Below are positions 8,488-17,539 of a DNA stretch of 64,000 nucleotides, piece by piece. The notes beneath the pieces are model-generated. The model saw only the letters and a program-made list of their open reading frames with translations. It was not told the DNA's origin and did not search any database. Positions within the stretch are counted from its first letter, which is position 1; each line of letters begins with the position of its first letter. This stretch comes from Rhodopseudomonas sp. BAL398. Its GTDB lineage: Bacteria; Pseudomonadota; Alphaproteobacteria; Rhizobiales; Xanthobacteraceae. The position numbers and the translations under genes are program-made. Location: the NCBI RefSeq assembly GCF_033001325.1, contig NZ_CP133111.1, positions 1,178,001-1,242,000 of the forward strand, given 5' to 3'.

Positions 8488-8712
8488 ATGATCGACACCT
8501 CCGCCGAAGAGATCCGCAAGATCGCCACGGCCCTGACCAAGACGGCGATCGAGATCGTCTCCGAGGAAGATGGCGGCGCCCGCAACCATTGCAAGATTTG
8601 CGACGCCTCGGTGCCCTGGCTGCAGACCGGCGACGAGATCAAGCACAAGCCGGACTGCCCGGTGCTGATCGCCCAGAGCGTGCTGGCCAAGCCGCGGCTG
8701 CACAGCGTCTAG
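8488..8712 (+). CDS. Small putative zinc-binding protein
   Basis: 74 residues starting at ATG 8488. After an acidic helical N-terminus it shows H-C-K-I-C at about 34-38 and HKPDC at about 53-57, which could form a C-x2-C...H-x3-C metal site. No family was recognised. The divergent gene at 8260 and the repeat at 8756 flank it, so it is probably monocistronic. Confidence 0.6.
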   Translation: MIDTSAEEIRKIATALTKTAIEIVSEEDGGARNHCKICDASVPWLQTGDEIKHKPDCPVLIAQSVLAKPRLHSV

Positions 8713-8755
8713 CGCTGTTTTCTGGCGCGTTCCATCGCCCGAACCGAGGAACCTC

Positions 8756-8869
8756 GTCATTCCGGGGCGCGCGCAGCGATAGCTGCGAGCGAACCCGGAA
8801 TCTTGCCGCTTGTGCCTTGTCGCGAGATTCCGGGTTCGCTCGGCCTGCGGCCTCGCGCCCCGGAATGAC
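8756..8869. repeat. Intergenic palindromic repeat, family A copy 2
   Basis: Same element as at 6784, with ends GTCATTCCGGGGC and GCCCCGGAATGAC and the inner segment CGAGATTCCGGGTTCGCTCG. It separates the small zinc protein from the convergent queC. The outer arms can form a long stem in RNA from either strand. Confidence 0.85.
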
Positions 8870-8897
8870 GTTGAGCTTGGTGCGCCCGGTCAGCTCA

Positions 8898-9632
8898 TCA
8901 TCCGACTGATGGGTTCGAGCCAGACACGGCGGCATATTCCCGCCAGCCCTTGGCGCGCAGCTGGCAGGCCGGGCACTGGCCGCAGCCATAGCCCCATTCA
9001 TGGCGGGCGCCGCGTTCGCCGAGATAGCAGGTGTGGGAATGCTCACGGATCAGATCGACCAGCGCGCTGCCGCCAAGATCATGCGCCAGCTGCCAGGTCG
9101 CGGCCTTGTCGCGCCACATCAGCGGGGTATGCAGTTGGAAATTCCTGGCCATGCCGAGATTGAGCGCGTGGTTGAGCGCCCGGATAGTATCGTCGCGGCA
9201 ATCCGGATAGCCGGAATAGTCGGTCTCGCACATGCCGCCGACGATGTCGGCGATGCCGCGCCGATAGGCCAGGGCCGCGGCGAAATTGAGAAAGATCAGA
9301 TTGCGTCCGGGGACGAAGGTGTTGGGCAGACCGTCCGCGCCCATCGCGATCGCGACGTCACGGGTCAGCGCGCTGTCCGAAATCGCGCTGAGCGTCGGAA
9401 TCGCCAGCGTATGGCTCTCGCCCAGTCTTTGCGCCCAGTCGGCGCTGATCGCGCGTAGGCCCTCGACCAGCCGGTCGCGGCAATCGAGTTCGATGGCGTG
9501 GCGCTGGCCGTAGTCGAAGCCCAGCATCTCGACCCGGGCGAAGCGCGACAGCGCCCAGGCCAGGCAGGTCGCCGAATCCTGTCCGCCGGAGAACAGCACC
9601 AGCGCGGTTTGATCCTGAATATCTTGGCTCAT
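8898..9632 (-). CDS. queC: 7-cyano-7-deazaguanine synthase QueC
   Basis: 244 residues from ATG 9632. The N-terminal PP-loop ATP-pyrophosphatase motif [12 protein letters not shown] (S15-T22) adenylates the substrate. [11 protein letters not shown] and [16 protein letters not shown] are QueC signatures. The C-terminal zinc site is C-x8-C-x2-C-x2-C type (HTCYLG, then [12 protein letters not shown]). The enzyme converts 7-carboxy-7-deazaguanine to preQ0 in queuosine tRNA biosynthesis. No other queuosine genes are in the window. The open frame extends 65 codons upstream but overlaps the divergent mazG region, so the ATG with the [16 protein letters not shown] start is preferred. Confidence 0.95.
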   Translation of the reverse strand: MSQDIQDQTALVLFSGGQDSATCLAWALSRFARVEMLGFDYGQRHAIELDCRDRLVEGLRAISADWAQRLGESHTLAIPTLSAISDSALTRDVAIAMGADGLPNTFVPGRNLIFLNFAAALAYRRGIADIVGGMCETDYSGYPDCRDDTIRALNHALNLGMARNFQLHTPLMWRDKAATWQLAHDLGGSALVDLIREHSHTCYLGERGARHEWGYGCGQCPACQLRAKGWREYAAVSGSNPSVG

Positions 9633-9762
9633 CCGCTGGCCATAGCACCGCTGGCGGTCGCCGCCAAATGCCGCCAGCGACGGCCAGCCATGGCGATTTT
9701 CGCTGGGCCGTGGCGGCGCCTTGCGGCATAGAAGCCGAACCGCGTCCACAGTCAGGCAGCTC

Positions 9763-10590
9763 ATGACCCCTTCCCGCGATATCGCCCGCCTGCTCGAGAT
9801 CATGGCGCAGCTGCGCACCCCCGGCACCGGCTGCCCGTGGGATCTGGAGCAGGATTTCGCGTCGATTGCGCCCTACACCATCGAGGAAGCCTTCGAGGTC
9901 GCCGAAGCGATTTCGCGCAACGACCTCGACGATCTGCGCGACGAGCTCGGCGACCTGCTGTTGCAGGTCGTGTTCCATGCCCGGATCGCGGAGGAGCGCG
10001 CGGTGTTTTCGTTCGGCGACGTGGTCGAGGCGATCTGCGCCAAGATGATCCGGCGCCACCCTCATGTGTTTGCCGATGCCGAGGGCCGGATCGCGCCGGC
10101 CCATGTCGCCGGCGTCTGGGACCGCATCAAGGCCGAGGAAAAAGCCGACCGCGCGGCGCGCCGGGCCGAGCCCGCCCCGAATCCGGCCGGCTCGGTACTG
10201 GCCGGCGTCAAGCCCGGCCAGCCGGCGCTGAGCCGGGCGATGGAGTTGCAGCGCAAGGCCGCAAATGTCGGCTTCGACTGGAACGATCCGCGCGAGGTGC
10301 TGAAGAAGATCCGCGAGGAAGCCGACGAGATCGAGGATGCGCTCGATCGCGGCGACAAGGCCGAGATCGCCGCCGAGACCGGCGATCTGATGTTCGCGCT
10401 GGTCAATCTGGCGCGCCACACCGGCGCCGATCCGGAGATGGCGCTGCGCTCCACCAACGCCAAATTCGAGCGCCGTTTCGGCTATATCGAACGGCAATTG
10501 GCGGCGCGCGGCCGCAAGCCCGAGGCCGCCACTTTGGCCGAAATGGACGCGCTGTGGGATCAGGCCAAACGCGACGAAGTCGAAAAATAG
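9763..10590 (+). CDS. mazG: Nucleoside triphosphate pyrophosphohydrolase MazG
   Basis: 275 residues with the two tandem MazG domains of the full-length enzyme. The first has [27 protein letters not shown] plus [19 protein letters not shown]; the second has [13 protein letters not shown] plus [17 protein letters not shown]. The E-E-x-x-E...E-x-x-D metal-binding residues are present in both. It hydrolyses non-canonical (d)NTPs to NMPs and PPi, a house-cleaning role. The start at ATG 9763 follows a promoter region shared with the divergent queC. Confidence 0.93.
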   Translation: MTPSRDIARLLEIMAQLRTPGTGCPWDLEQDFASIAPYTIEEAFEVAEAISRNDLDDLRDELGDLLLQVVFHARIAEERAVFSFGDVVEAICAKMIRRHPHVFADAEGRIAPAHVAGVWDRIKAEEKADRAARRAEPAPNPAGSVLAGVKPGQPALSRAMELQRKAANVGFDWNDPREVLKKIREEADEIEDALDRGDKAEIAAETGDLMFALVNLARHTGADPEMALRSTNAKFERRFGYIERQLAARGRKPEAATLAEMDALWDQAKRDEVEK

Positions 10591-10737
10591 CGTTTTACAT
10601 CAGCTATTTTCACCAATCCGCTCATCTGATTGATGCAGTTGCCTCGGATCGCTGCGATGGGCCGATAGTTACGTTTGCCGGCCGGACTCCCTATCTATCT
10701 TGCTTCGGACCAGATGCAGGGGGGCGGCGCACGCGCC

Positions 10738-12039
10738 ATGTTGTCGTTGGAATTCGCAATCGTCATCGTTCTCATCGTCGTCAACGGGCTGCTGTCCATG
10801 TCCGAACTGGCGATCGTCTCCTCCCGTCCGGGACGTCTCACAGTGCTGGTGCAGCGGAACGTCCCCGGCGCCGGGCAGGCGCTGGCGCTGGCCTCGGAGC
10901 CCGGCAAATTCCTCTCGACCGTGCAGATCGGCATCACTCTGGTCGGCGTGCTGTCGGGCGCGTTCTCCGGTGCCACGTTGGGGCTGCGGCTGACCGACTG
11001 GCTGGGCGAACACGGCGTACCGAGCGCCACCGCCGATATTCTGGGCTTCGGCCTGGTCGTCACGCTGATCACCTATGCGACCTTGATCGTCGGCGAATTG
11101 GTGCCGAAACAGGTGGCGCTCCGCGATCCCGAGGCGGTCGCCGTCAAGGTCGCCCCCGCAATGGCGTGGCTCGCCAAACTCTCGCTGCCGCTGGTGTTCG
11201 TGCTGGATATTTCCGGCCGGGCGATCCTGAAACTGCTGGGCCAGGGCGGCGCCACCGAAGACAGAGTGTCGGAAGACGAAATCCACACTTTGGTACGCGA
11301 GGCCGAAACCGCCGGCGTGCTGGAGCCCGGCGAAAAGGAAATGATCGCCGGCGTGATGCGGCTCGGCGATCGGCCGGTCGGCGCGGTGATGACGCCGCGG
11401 CCCGAGGTCGATCTGATCGACCTCACCGATTCCTGGGACGAAGTCTGCGAAATCCTCCGCGACAGCCCGCATTCCCGGCTGCCGGCGACCGACGGCGACC
11501 GTGACGATCCGATCGGCATCATCCAGGCCAAGGACGTGCTCGGCGCCTATCTGCGCGGCGAGAAGCCCGATCTGCGCAGCCTGGTGCGCGACGCGCCGGT
11601 GATCCCCTCATCGGCCGATGCCCGCGACGTGCTGGCCACGCTGCGCAAAGCAAGCGTGCATATGGGGCTGGTCTATGACGAATACGGCGCGTTCGAAGGC
11701 GTGGTCACCACCGCCGACATTCTTGAATCGATCGTCGGCGCCTTCAGTACCGAACAGGGCCCGGCCGAGCCCGCCTTCGTCCGCCGCGACGATGGCTCCT
11801 ATCTGGTCTCGGGCTGGATGCCAGTCGACGAATTCGGCGATCTGCTGCCGGTGCCGGTGCCGGTGCATCGCGACTATCACACCGTCGCAGGCCTGGTGCT
11901 GCAGCATTTCGGCGCCCTGCCCGGCGTCGGCGACCGCTTCGACTATCAAGGCTGGCGCTTCGAAATTCTCGATCTCGACGGCCGCCGGATCGACAAGATT
12001 TCGGCAACGAAGCTCGAAGAACCGGCCGCGCCGGCGTGA
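10738..12039 (+). CDS. CNNM/CorC-type membrane protein with CBS pair (hemolysin family)
   Basis: 433 residues. The N-terminal DUF21/CNNM domain has three to four membrane helices (LEFAIVIVLIVVNGLLSMSE, FLSTVQIGITLVGVLSG, FGLVVTLITYATLIVGELVP). A cytosolic CBS pair (VMTPRPEVDLIDL...HSRLPATDG...GIIQAKDVLGAYL) and a CorC_HlyC C-terminal domain (YLVSGWMPVDEFGDLL) follow. The family is linked to Mg2+/Co2+ efflux; the hemolysin name is historical. An in-frame ATG at 10714 is an alternative start, but 10738 gives the conventional N-terminus. It overlaps the next gene by 4 bp. Confidence 0.88.
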   Translation: MLSLEFAIVIVLIVVNGLLSMSELAIVSSRPGRLTVLVQRNVPGAGQALALASEPGKFLSTVQIGITLVGVLSGAFSGATLGLRLTDWLGEHGVPSATADILGFGLVVTLITYATLIVGELVPKQVALRDPEAVAVKVAPAMAWLAKLSLPLVFVLDISGRAILKLLGQGGATEDRVSEDEIHTLVREAETAGVLEPGEKEMIAGVMRLGDRPVGAVMTPRPEVDLIDLTDSWDEVCEILRDSPHSRLPATDGDRDDPIGIIQAKDVLGAYLRGEKPDLRSLVRDAPVIPSSADARDVLATLRKASVHMGLVYDEYGAFEGVVTTADILESIVGAFSTEQGPAEPAFVRRDDGSYLVSGWMPVDEFGDLLPVPVPVHRDYHTVAGLVLQHFGALPGVGDRFDYQGWRFEILDLDGRRIDKISATKLEEPAAPA

Positions 12040-12404
12040 CCGCGCCGGATCAAAACCAATCTGCGGATGCCAAAGCGCGCGCGCTGACCACGATCCGCGC
12101 GCTGCACACTGCGATCTGGGGTTTTTTCGCCAGTTCGATCGTGGCGATTCCGATCGCCACGCAGCTCGGTGAACTCACCGCCGCGCTGTGGATGAGCCTG
12201 TTCGTCTGGGGCGAAGTGATCGTGCTGCTGGTGAACCGGATGCGCTGCCCGCTGACCGCGCTCGCCGCTTGCTACACGGAGGACCGCGCCGACAATTTCG
12301 ACATCTTCCTGCCACGCTGGCTCGCCCGCCACAACAAGCTGATCTTCGGCTCGCTATTTGGCGCCTCGCAATTGCTGCTGCTCGGCGCGCTGATGGCGCG
12401 GTGA
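12036..12404 (+). CDS. Hypothetical membrane protein coupled to the CNNM gene
   Basis: 122 residues from GTG 12036, overlapping the previous stop (GTGA). Three hydrophobic stretches (HTAIWGFFASSIVAIPIAT, ALWMSLFVWGEVIVLLVNRM, LIFGSLFGASQLLLLGALMA) surround a polar loop with ACYTEDRADNFDIFLPRWLA. No characterised family was recognised. Coupling suggests a partner role for the CorC-like transporter. Confidence 0.72.
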   Translation: MTAPDQNQSADAKARALTTIRALHTAIWGFFASSIVAIPIATQLGELTAALWMSLFVWGEVIVLLVNRMRCPLTALAACYTEDRADNFDIFLPRWLARHNKLIFGSLFGASQLLLLGALMAR

Positions 12405-12454
12405 TGTCACGGCGGCCCCGGTCAGGGGCCGCCCGGAGGTCGTCCCGCGTCGGC

Positions 12455-12946
12455 TCAGAACGGGATGTCGTCATCCATGTCGTTGCTGCGGCTGGGGGCC
12501 GCGACAGCGCGGCGCGGTGCCGGCGCCGAGACGCTGCTCGAGCCGAAATCGCCGCCTGCGGAATCATCCGCGCCATAGCCGCCGCCACCGCCGCCCTTGC
12601 CGTCCAACATGGTCAGCGTCGAATTGAAGCCCTGCAGCACCACTTCGGTCGAATAGCGCTCGATATTATCCTTGTCGGTCCATTTGCGGGTCTGCAACGC
12701 GCCCTCGATATAAACCTTGGCGCCCTTCTTCAGATATTGCTCGACGACCTTGCACAGGCCCTCGTTGAAGATCACCACGCGGTGCCACTCGGTCTTTTCC
12801 TTGCGCTCGCCGCTGTTCTTGTCGCGCCAGGTTTCCGAGGTCGCAATGCGCAGATTGGCAATCGGCCGCCCGTCCTGGGTCCGCTTGATTTCCGGATCGG
12901 CCCCGAGATTGCCGATCAGAATCACCTTGTTCACACTTCCCGCCAT
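12455..12946 (-). CDS. ssb: Single-stranded DNA-binding protein
   Basis: 163 residues. The N-terminal OB fold begins [19 protein letters not shown] and includes [20 protein letters not shown] and [21 protein letters not shown] Gly/Ser/Ala-rich linker ends in the acidic tip DMDDDIPF, which recruits repair and replication partners. It acts as a tetramer on ssDNA. A GTTC-N7-GTTC SOS box lies about 190 nt upstream, consistent with LexA control seen in this class. Confidence 0.96.
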   Translation of the reverse strand: MAGSVNKVILIGNLGADPEIKRTQDGRPIANLRIATSETWRDKNSGERKEKTEWHRVVIFNEGLCKVVEQYLKKGAKVYIEGALQTRKWTDKDNIERYSTEVVLQGFNSTLTMLDGKGGGGGGYGADDSAGGDFGSSSVSAPAPRRAVAAPSRSNDMDDDIPF

Positions 12947-13136
12947 TACCGCTCTCCACTGTCGAAACTATCAGATCAGATTCACGCGCCGAATCAGATT
13001 GCACGCCGAACGGCGGCTGCCGCTGAATGCGAGCGCCGCCATCGCCGATCCGCCGAAATCATCCTGCGCGGACGCTATACGTTCTCGCCGTGCCGCGAGC
13101 TGATGATCCTGCGTTATCCACCGATCGCCAAGCTAT

Positions 13137-13151
13137 GTTCTTTCTTTGTTC
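13137..13151. promoter_or_regulatory. Alphaproteobacterial SOS (LexA) box upstream of ssb
   Basis: GTTCTTTCTTTGTTC matches GTTC-N7-GTTC exactly. It lies 190 nt before the ssb start (leftward) and about 320 nt before the Omp gene (rightward). The same motif is found before uvrA at 18486. The rest of the 525-nt gap 12947-13472 shows no gene. Confidence 0.7.
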
Positions 13152-13472
13152 TCGATCAAGAGCTAAATCATGATGGCGACGCGATTTCCTGCTCTCATGC
13201 AACTCCAATGCCTCAATTGATGACAATATTGGGGATGCCGATGACGCCGCCCGACGCCCTCCCGGGCTGCCGGTGGTGTCCCAATACGCCAAACAAATCA
13301 TGACCTTCCGGCCAGCACTTGGCGCGCAAGTGTTGCTTTTCGGCGACGGAAATTTGCACGGATGCCGAGTATATTCTGATTGACGCATCCGACCCACCGG
13401 CGCTCGCGCTGCTGGCATTTGCTGCGGGACATACGAGGATTTAACGGGCAGACGACGAGGGGAGATTTTGAG

Positions 13473-14231
13473 ATGAAGAAATTTCTGATGGGGACTGCTG
13501 GTTTGATCGCGTTGAGTGCGGCCGCTGCTCCTGCGGTTGCGGCCGATCTTCCGGCCCGGACGTACACCAAGGCGCCGGCCTATGTGGCGCCGATCTACGA
13601 TTGGAGCGGGTTTTATATCGGCGCCAATGGCGGCTGGGGAACCACGCACGACAAGTGGAGCACCATTGGCGGCTTTGATCTCGGCAGCCACGACGCCGAT
13701 GGCGGCATCGCGGGTGGCCAGATCGGTTATCGCTGGCAGACCGGGACCTGGGTGTTCGGGCTTGAGGCCCAGGGCGACTGGGCTGATTTGAGCGGAAGCC
13801 ACAATAATCTTGTGGTGGCGCCTCCGTTCTTTCCCTTCCAGCTCTCCGACAATTCCAAGCTCAAAGCGTTCGGACTGTTCACCGGCCAGATCGGCTATGC
13901 GTGGGATAACGCCCTGCTCTACGCCAAGGGCGGCGCGGCAATCACCAGCACGAAATATGACGTGTCGCTCCCGGTCTTGGGGATCGTCGCAGCCACGGAT
14001 GACGTCGAGCGTTGGGGTGCAACGGTCGGCGCCGGCGTCGAATACGGCTTCGCGCCGAATTGGTCGATGGCGGTCGAATATGATCACATCTTCATGGGCC
14101 GGAAGGATGTCGATTTCTATTTGACCTCGACCGGCACTTTCGCTGGTGTTGCACACACCGGCGGCGACACCGATATGGTCACCGCCCGCGTCAATTATCG
14201 CTGGGGCGGCCCGATCGTCGGGCGCTATTGA
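13473..14231 (+). CDS. Outer-membrane beta-barrel protein (Omp25/31-like), copy 1
   Basis: 252 residues starting at ATG 13473 behind GAGGGGAGA. A signal peptide (MKKFLMGTAGLIALSAAAAP, cleavage AVA-ADLP) is followed by YDWSGFYIGANGGWG, the hallmark first strand of the rhizobial eight-stranded beta-barrel family. It continues through GGQIGYRWQTGTWVFGLEAQGDWADL, WGATVGAGVEYGFAPNWSMAVEYDH and the aromatic terminus VNYRWGGPIVGRY needed for insertion. It is a paralogue of the gene at 17540. A terminator follows directly. Confidence 0.92.
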   Translation: MKKFLMGTAGLIALSAAAAPAVAADLPARTYTKAPAYVAPIYDWSGFYIGANGGWGTTHDKWSTIGGFDLGSHDADGGIAGGQIGYRWQTGTWVFGLEAQGDWADLSGSHNNLVVAPPFFPFQLSDNSKLKAFGLFTGQIGYAWDNALLYAKGGAAITSTKYDVSLPVLGIVAATDDVERWGATVGAGVEYGFAPNWSMAVEYDHIFMGRKDVDFYLTSTGTFAGVAHTGGDTDMVTARVNYRWGGPIVGRY

Positions 14232-14278
14232 GCCGCGTCGGATCGAGCGCTGGCGCCGTCGATGCGCCGGGCGCCATC

Positions 14279-14303
14279 AAAGGCCGGCCTTGCGCCGGCC
14301 TTT
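14279..14303 (+). terminator. Rho-independent terminator of Omp copy 1
   Basis: AAAGGCCGGC and GCCGGCCTTT form a perfect 10-bp stem around the loop CTTGC, 48 nt after the Omp stop. The T-run within the stem and the trailing TTTG fit an intrinsic terminator. Confidence 0.8.
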
Positions 14304-14445
14304 GTGCGTGATGGGCCATGGATTTTGTTGTCTGCCCGGCGAGCTGTCGGCGGCTGCCCCGCCCCCAGGGCTGTACAAAACGCCAGTTCCGAACGGATGC
14401 TCAACCGTGCGTCGCCTGATGGTCATCAGACTGGGATGACAACAC

Positions 14446-14640
14446 TCACAGCTGGGCGCGGGCGTAGCGACGGGGAGCGCAGCCGACGACCCGCCGCAAC
14501 GTCGTGTTGAAGGCGTTCTCGGATTTGCAGCCGAGGGTCTTGGCAACGTGCCGAGCGGCTTCCGGCCGGCCGTGAGCCTGTCCCTCGCCAACATCATCCG
14601 CCATCGGGTGAGATAGCCGATCGGCGTCTCTATTGAAGTC
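14446..14640 (-). pseudogene. Frameshifted C-terminal remnant of an AraC-family regulator
   Basis: Reading leftward, one frame gives ETPIGYLTRWRMMLARDRL and the next gives VAKTLGCKSENAFNTTLRRV followed by VGCAPRRYARAQL and a stop at 14446. Together these are the second helix-turn-helix of an AraC-type regulator, split by a frameshift around 14580, with the N-terminal domain absent. It sits right behind the TetR gene, so the locus may once have held a different regulator pair. It is not expected to make a product. Confidence 0.7.
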
Positions 14641-14659
14641 GCGGGATGCGCTCCGTTTG

Positions 14660-15286
14660 TCACACCGCCTCATAGATCTTGAAATAAGTGATGAGCAAAT
14701 CGGCCAAGAAGTCCGCTTGACGTAAAAGCTCTTCTTTGGGTCGCTCCTCGTCTGTCGCACGCTCAGTGAAACTGGTGATGAGTGTGGTGACTGTTTCGAT
14801 CGTAAAATCCAGGGCGTCCGGAAGGCGCTCCCCCAGAGCATCGGAGAGGAACGTATGAAACAACGTCGTTCCTCTTGCGAGCATGGCCTTGAACTCCGGC
14901 GTTTCCCGAAGCTCCACCGAGGCAGCGCGTAGCCCACGCCGCAACTCCACCTCCTCCGCCTCTACAAGCATCAGCTCTTGCACGAATGTCCGCAGGCGCA
15001 GCGCGGGACTACCGGTCGAGCTCGTCAGGATAGGCTCAAGGCGTGCGAACTGCTCCTCCCAGATGCGCTGTACGATGTGGAACAGCAGCGCCTCCTTGTT
15101 CGGAAAATACTGGTAGAACGACGCGACATTGACTCCGGCGCGCTCGGCGACCTTGTTCGAGGTGAAATCGGTGAGGCCGCCACGACGCAAAATGTAAGTA
15201 CCCGCCTCGACGATGGCGGTGACGGTCGCGATCGATCTCGACTGTTTTGCCTGCTTTTTCAACGCCAAGTCAGGCTTTCGCGCCAT
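14660..15286 (-). CDS. TetR-family transcriptional regulator
   Basis: 208 residues from ATG 15286 (MARKPDLALKKQAKQSRSIA). The TetR HTH is clear: FTSNKVAERAGVNVASFYQY followed by FPNKEALLFHI. The C-terminal ligand/dimer domain is variable. It is divergent from the PobA-like monooxygenase gene with an 87-nt shared promoter region containing two direct ATTAGC hexamers (15312, 15328) 16 nt apart and a TATATT -10-like box. It probably represses the monooxygenase/SDR pair in response to an aromatic ligand (inference). Confidence 0.9.
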   Translation of the reverse strand: MARKPDLALKKQAKQSRSIATVTAIVEAGTYILRRGGLTDFTSNKVAERAGVNVASFYQYFPNKEALLFHIVQRIWEEQFARLEPILTSSTGSPALRLRTFVQELMLVEAEEVELRRGLRAASVELRETPEFKAMLARGTTLFHTFLSDALGERLPDALDFTIETVTTLITSFTERATDEERPKEELLRQADFLADLLITYFKIYEAV

Positions 15287-15373
15287 CGCGCAGATCTCCT
15301 CCCGCCATGTGATTAGCGAACGCAAGCATTAGCTTATATTTTCTGTTCACATCACGGACAAGGAGCAGCGGCC

Positions 15374-16549
15374 ATGGCCAGCACGGAAGAAACGAGCGTC
15401 GTCATCATCGGAGGAGGAACCGCGGGTCTGGCGCTGGCGACCTTCCTTGGCAACGAAGGCGTGGCGTGCGTCGTGCTGGAGCGGCGCGACCGTGCCACGA
15501 TCCAGGCGCGCCAGCGGGCCGGCGCCGTAGATGCGAGCAGCGTCAGGATGTTCGAGCGGCGCGGCCTCGCCGACAAGCTTCTGGCAGGCCCCGTCACGCA
15601 GACGATCGACTATCGGGTCAACGGCGTCGGGCGCGTCTTCACCGTGACGAGCGACGACGGCAGCGAGGGGCGCTTCTGCACGCAACAGATGCTCGTCGCC
15701 AACCTCATGCGCGAGCTCATCGACAATATGGGCGGGGACGTTCGGTTCGCAGTAAGCGACGTGCGGATCAGCAATGAGGAGGGTGAACGTCCCCGCGTCC
15801 AATACGATCGCGCCGGAGAGACACATAGCCTGACCTGCGACTTCATCGCCGGCTGCGACGCCGATCACGGGGTCAGCCGCGCCTCGATCCCCGCCGACGT
15901 ATTGACGACAGTCAGCCACGAATTCGGTTACGCATGGCTGGCGTCGCTGGTCGAGGCCCCGGCCGCCGGCCCTGCGATCATGGGAACGAGCGACAGGGGC
16001 TTCGTCTCCCAGATCCCGCGCGGGCCCGAGCGTAGCCGCTACTATCTGCAATGCCCGGTGAGCGATGGGCCCGAAGACTGGCCTGATGAGCGGATCTGGG
16101 ACGAAATCCGCCTGCGGCTGAATGACGACACCATCAAGACCGCTCCGGTGCTGACGAAGGAGGTCGTGCCGCTACGCTCGGTGATTCATTACCCGATGCA
16201 GTATCGCAACCTCTTCCTGGCCGGCGATGCCGCGCATCTCGTCCCTCCCACCGGCGGCAAGGGCATGAACATGGCCCTGTACGACGTGGACGTGCTCGCA
16301 GATGCCCTGACCAACGCTGTGAAGGGCGCAAACACCTCCGGGATCGAATGCTACTCGGACACGGTCATGCCGCGCGTCTGGCGGTATCAGGAATTCAGCG
16401 CCTGGCTCACCGACACCATGCATGATGGCGGCGATCCCGCGCAGCACGGGGCGTTCCGGCAGATGACGGCTCGCGCTCGACTGGACGAGCTGTTCACCTC
16501 ACCCGCCGCCGCTCGCCTCCACAGCGATTACCTGCGCGGGCTCGCGTGA
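15374..16549 (+). CDS. FAD-dependent aromatic hydroxylase, PobA-like
   Basis: 391 residues, the usual length of 4-hydroxybenzoate 3-monooxygenase. The N-terminal Rossmann motif GGGTAGLALATFL binds FAD, ARQRAGAVDASSVRMFERRG resembles PobA's R-A-G-x-L-E region, and the second FAD motif reads LFLAGDAAHLVPPTGGKGMN. The D-G motif region (CDFIAGCDADHGVSR) is present. It would hydroxylate a phenolic acid with NAD(P)H and O2. The start at ATG 15374 has an AAGGAG site 8 nt upstream. Substrate identity is uncertain: only family resemblance and a neighbouring TetR regulator support PobA itself. Confidence 0.82.
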   Translation: MASTEETSVVIIGGGTAGLALATFLGNEGVACVVLERRDRATIQARQRAGAVDASSVRMFERRGLADKLLAGPVTQTIDYRVNGVGRVFTVTSDDGSEGRFCTQQMLVANLMRELIDNMGGDVRFAVSDVRISNEEGERPRVQYDRAGETHSLTCDFIAGCDADHGVSRASIPADVLTTVSHEFGYAWLASLVEAPAAGPAIMGTSDRGFVSQIPRGPERSRYYLQCPVSDGPEDWPDERIWDEIRLRLNDDTIKTAPVLTKEVVPLRSVIHYPMQYRNLFLAGDAAHLVPPTGGKGMNMALYDVDVLADALTNAVKGANTSGIECYSDTVMPRVWRYQEFSAWLTDTMHDGGDPAQHGAFRQMTARARLDELFTSPAAARLHSDYLRGLA

Positions 16550-16639
16550 TCCGGCGGTCGCCAACCTCCTCATACGAATGAGCGCCGGCCAGGCTGGCTC
16601 CGGATTGGCCTCATCGCCCATCGGCAGAAGGATAGCGAA

Positions 16640-17353
16640 ATGAGCGAAACCCGAACCAGCGTCATCTTCGGCGGCAGCCTCGGGATCGGCGAGGCCACCG
16701 CAGCACTTCTCGCCAAGCAGGGCGACGCGGTGACGATCGTCGGCCGCGATGCCGGCCGCCTCGCCGCCGCGGCAGAGCGGATCGGTGGGGTCAAGACTGC
16801 CGTCGCGGACGCGCGCGATCGCGATGCCGTCTCGCGGGTGTTTGAAGCCACTGGGTCGGTTGATACGGTGGTTGTCTGCGTCGGTGGAAGCAAAGGCATC
16901 GGCCGCTTCCTCGACATCGACCTGCATGACGTGATGGCGGCGTTCGAGGAGAAGGCGTTCGCCCAGCTCCTAGTGACGCAGGTCGCCGCCAATCATATGA
17001 AGCCGAAAGGCTCCATCACCCTCGTCACGGCCGGCTCGGCACGTTCCGTCACGCCGGGTGCCGTTGGTCCCGCCACGGTCAACGGTGCCCTGGAAAGCGC
17101 GATCCCGACGCTTGCGGCCGAGTTGGCGCCGATTCGCGTCAACGCGGTCAGTCCCGGCCTGATCGACACTCCTCTGTGGGATTTTATGCCGGACGATGCA
17201 CGCCAGGCGTTTTTCGATGATGTCGGGTCCAGGCTGCCGGTGGGCCGAGTCGGACGGCCGCAGGAGGTGGCCGACGTGATCGCGCTGGTTGCAAGGAACG
17301 CCTTCGTTTCCGGTGCGACCTATGTTGTGGACGGCGGAACCGGGGCTGGATGA
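16640..17353 (+). CDS. Short-chain dehydrogenase/reductase-like protein lacking the catalytic Tyr/Lys
   Basis: 237 residues. The N-terminal cofactor motif is GGSLGIGEATAALLAKQG; VVCVGGSKGIG stands where classical SDRs have NNAG; the C-terminus is VSGATYVVDGGTGAG. The usual Y-x-x-x-K is replaced by P144-A-T-V-N148, so the classical proton relay is missing although S133 may remain. It might bind NAD(P) without classical reductase chemistry or use other residues. It lies 90 nt after the PobA-like gene in the same direction and is probably cotranscribed. Confidence 0.82.
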   Translation: MSETRTSVIFGGSLGIGEATAALLAKQGDAVTIVGRDAGRLAAAAERIGGVKTAVADARDRDAVSRVFEATGSVDTVVVCVGGSKGIGRFLDIDLHDVMAAFEEKAFAQLLVTQVAANHMKPKGSITLVTAGSARSVTPGAVGPATVNGALESAIPTLAAELAPIRVNAVSPGLIDTPLWDFMPDDARQAFFDDVGSRLPVGRVGRPQEVADVIALVARNAFVSGATYVVDGGTGAG

Positions 17354-17539
17354 TCCTCCGTGGCAATGTTGGGTCGTACCTGACAGGCCTCGTGACGGCT
17401 GTCTGGGGCGATAGTTTTCGCCCGGCCTGCCCCGCAACGCCCCCGCAGCGCAGTTGGTCAGTGTGGCCTGGGCGCTACAGCGCCGGCCGCGATTTAGGCT
17501 AATGTGTGACACGTTCAATCGCGACCCGGGGAGATCACG

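Noticed and set aside
6992-8491. 499-codon plus-strand frame opposite the serine hydrolase
   Set aside because: It is a shadow of the hydrolase, whose signal peptide and SxxK motif are clear.
9837-11504. 555-codon plus-strand frame across mazG and the CNNM gene
   Set aside because: It runs across two well-supported genes and their intergenic region; the translation is arginine-rich without any motif.
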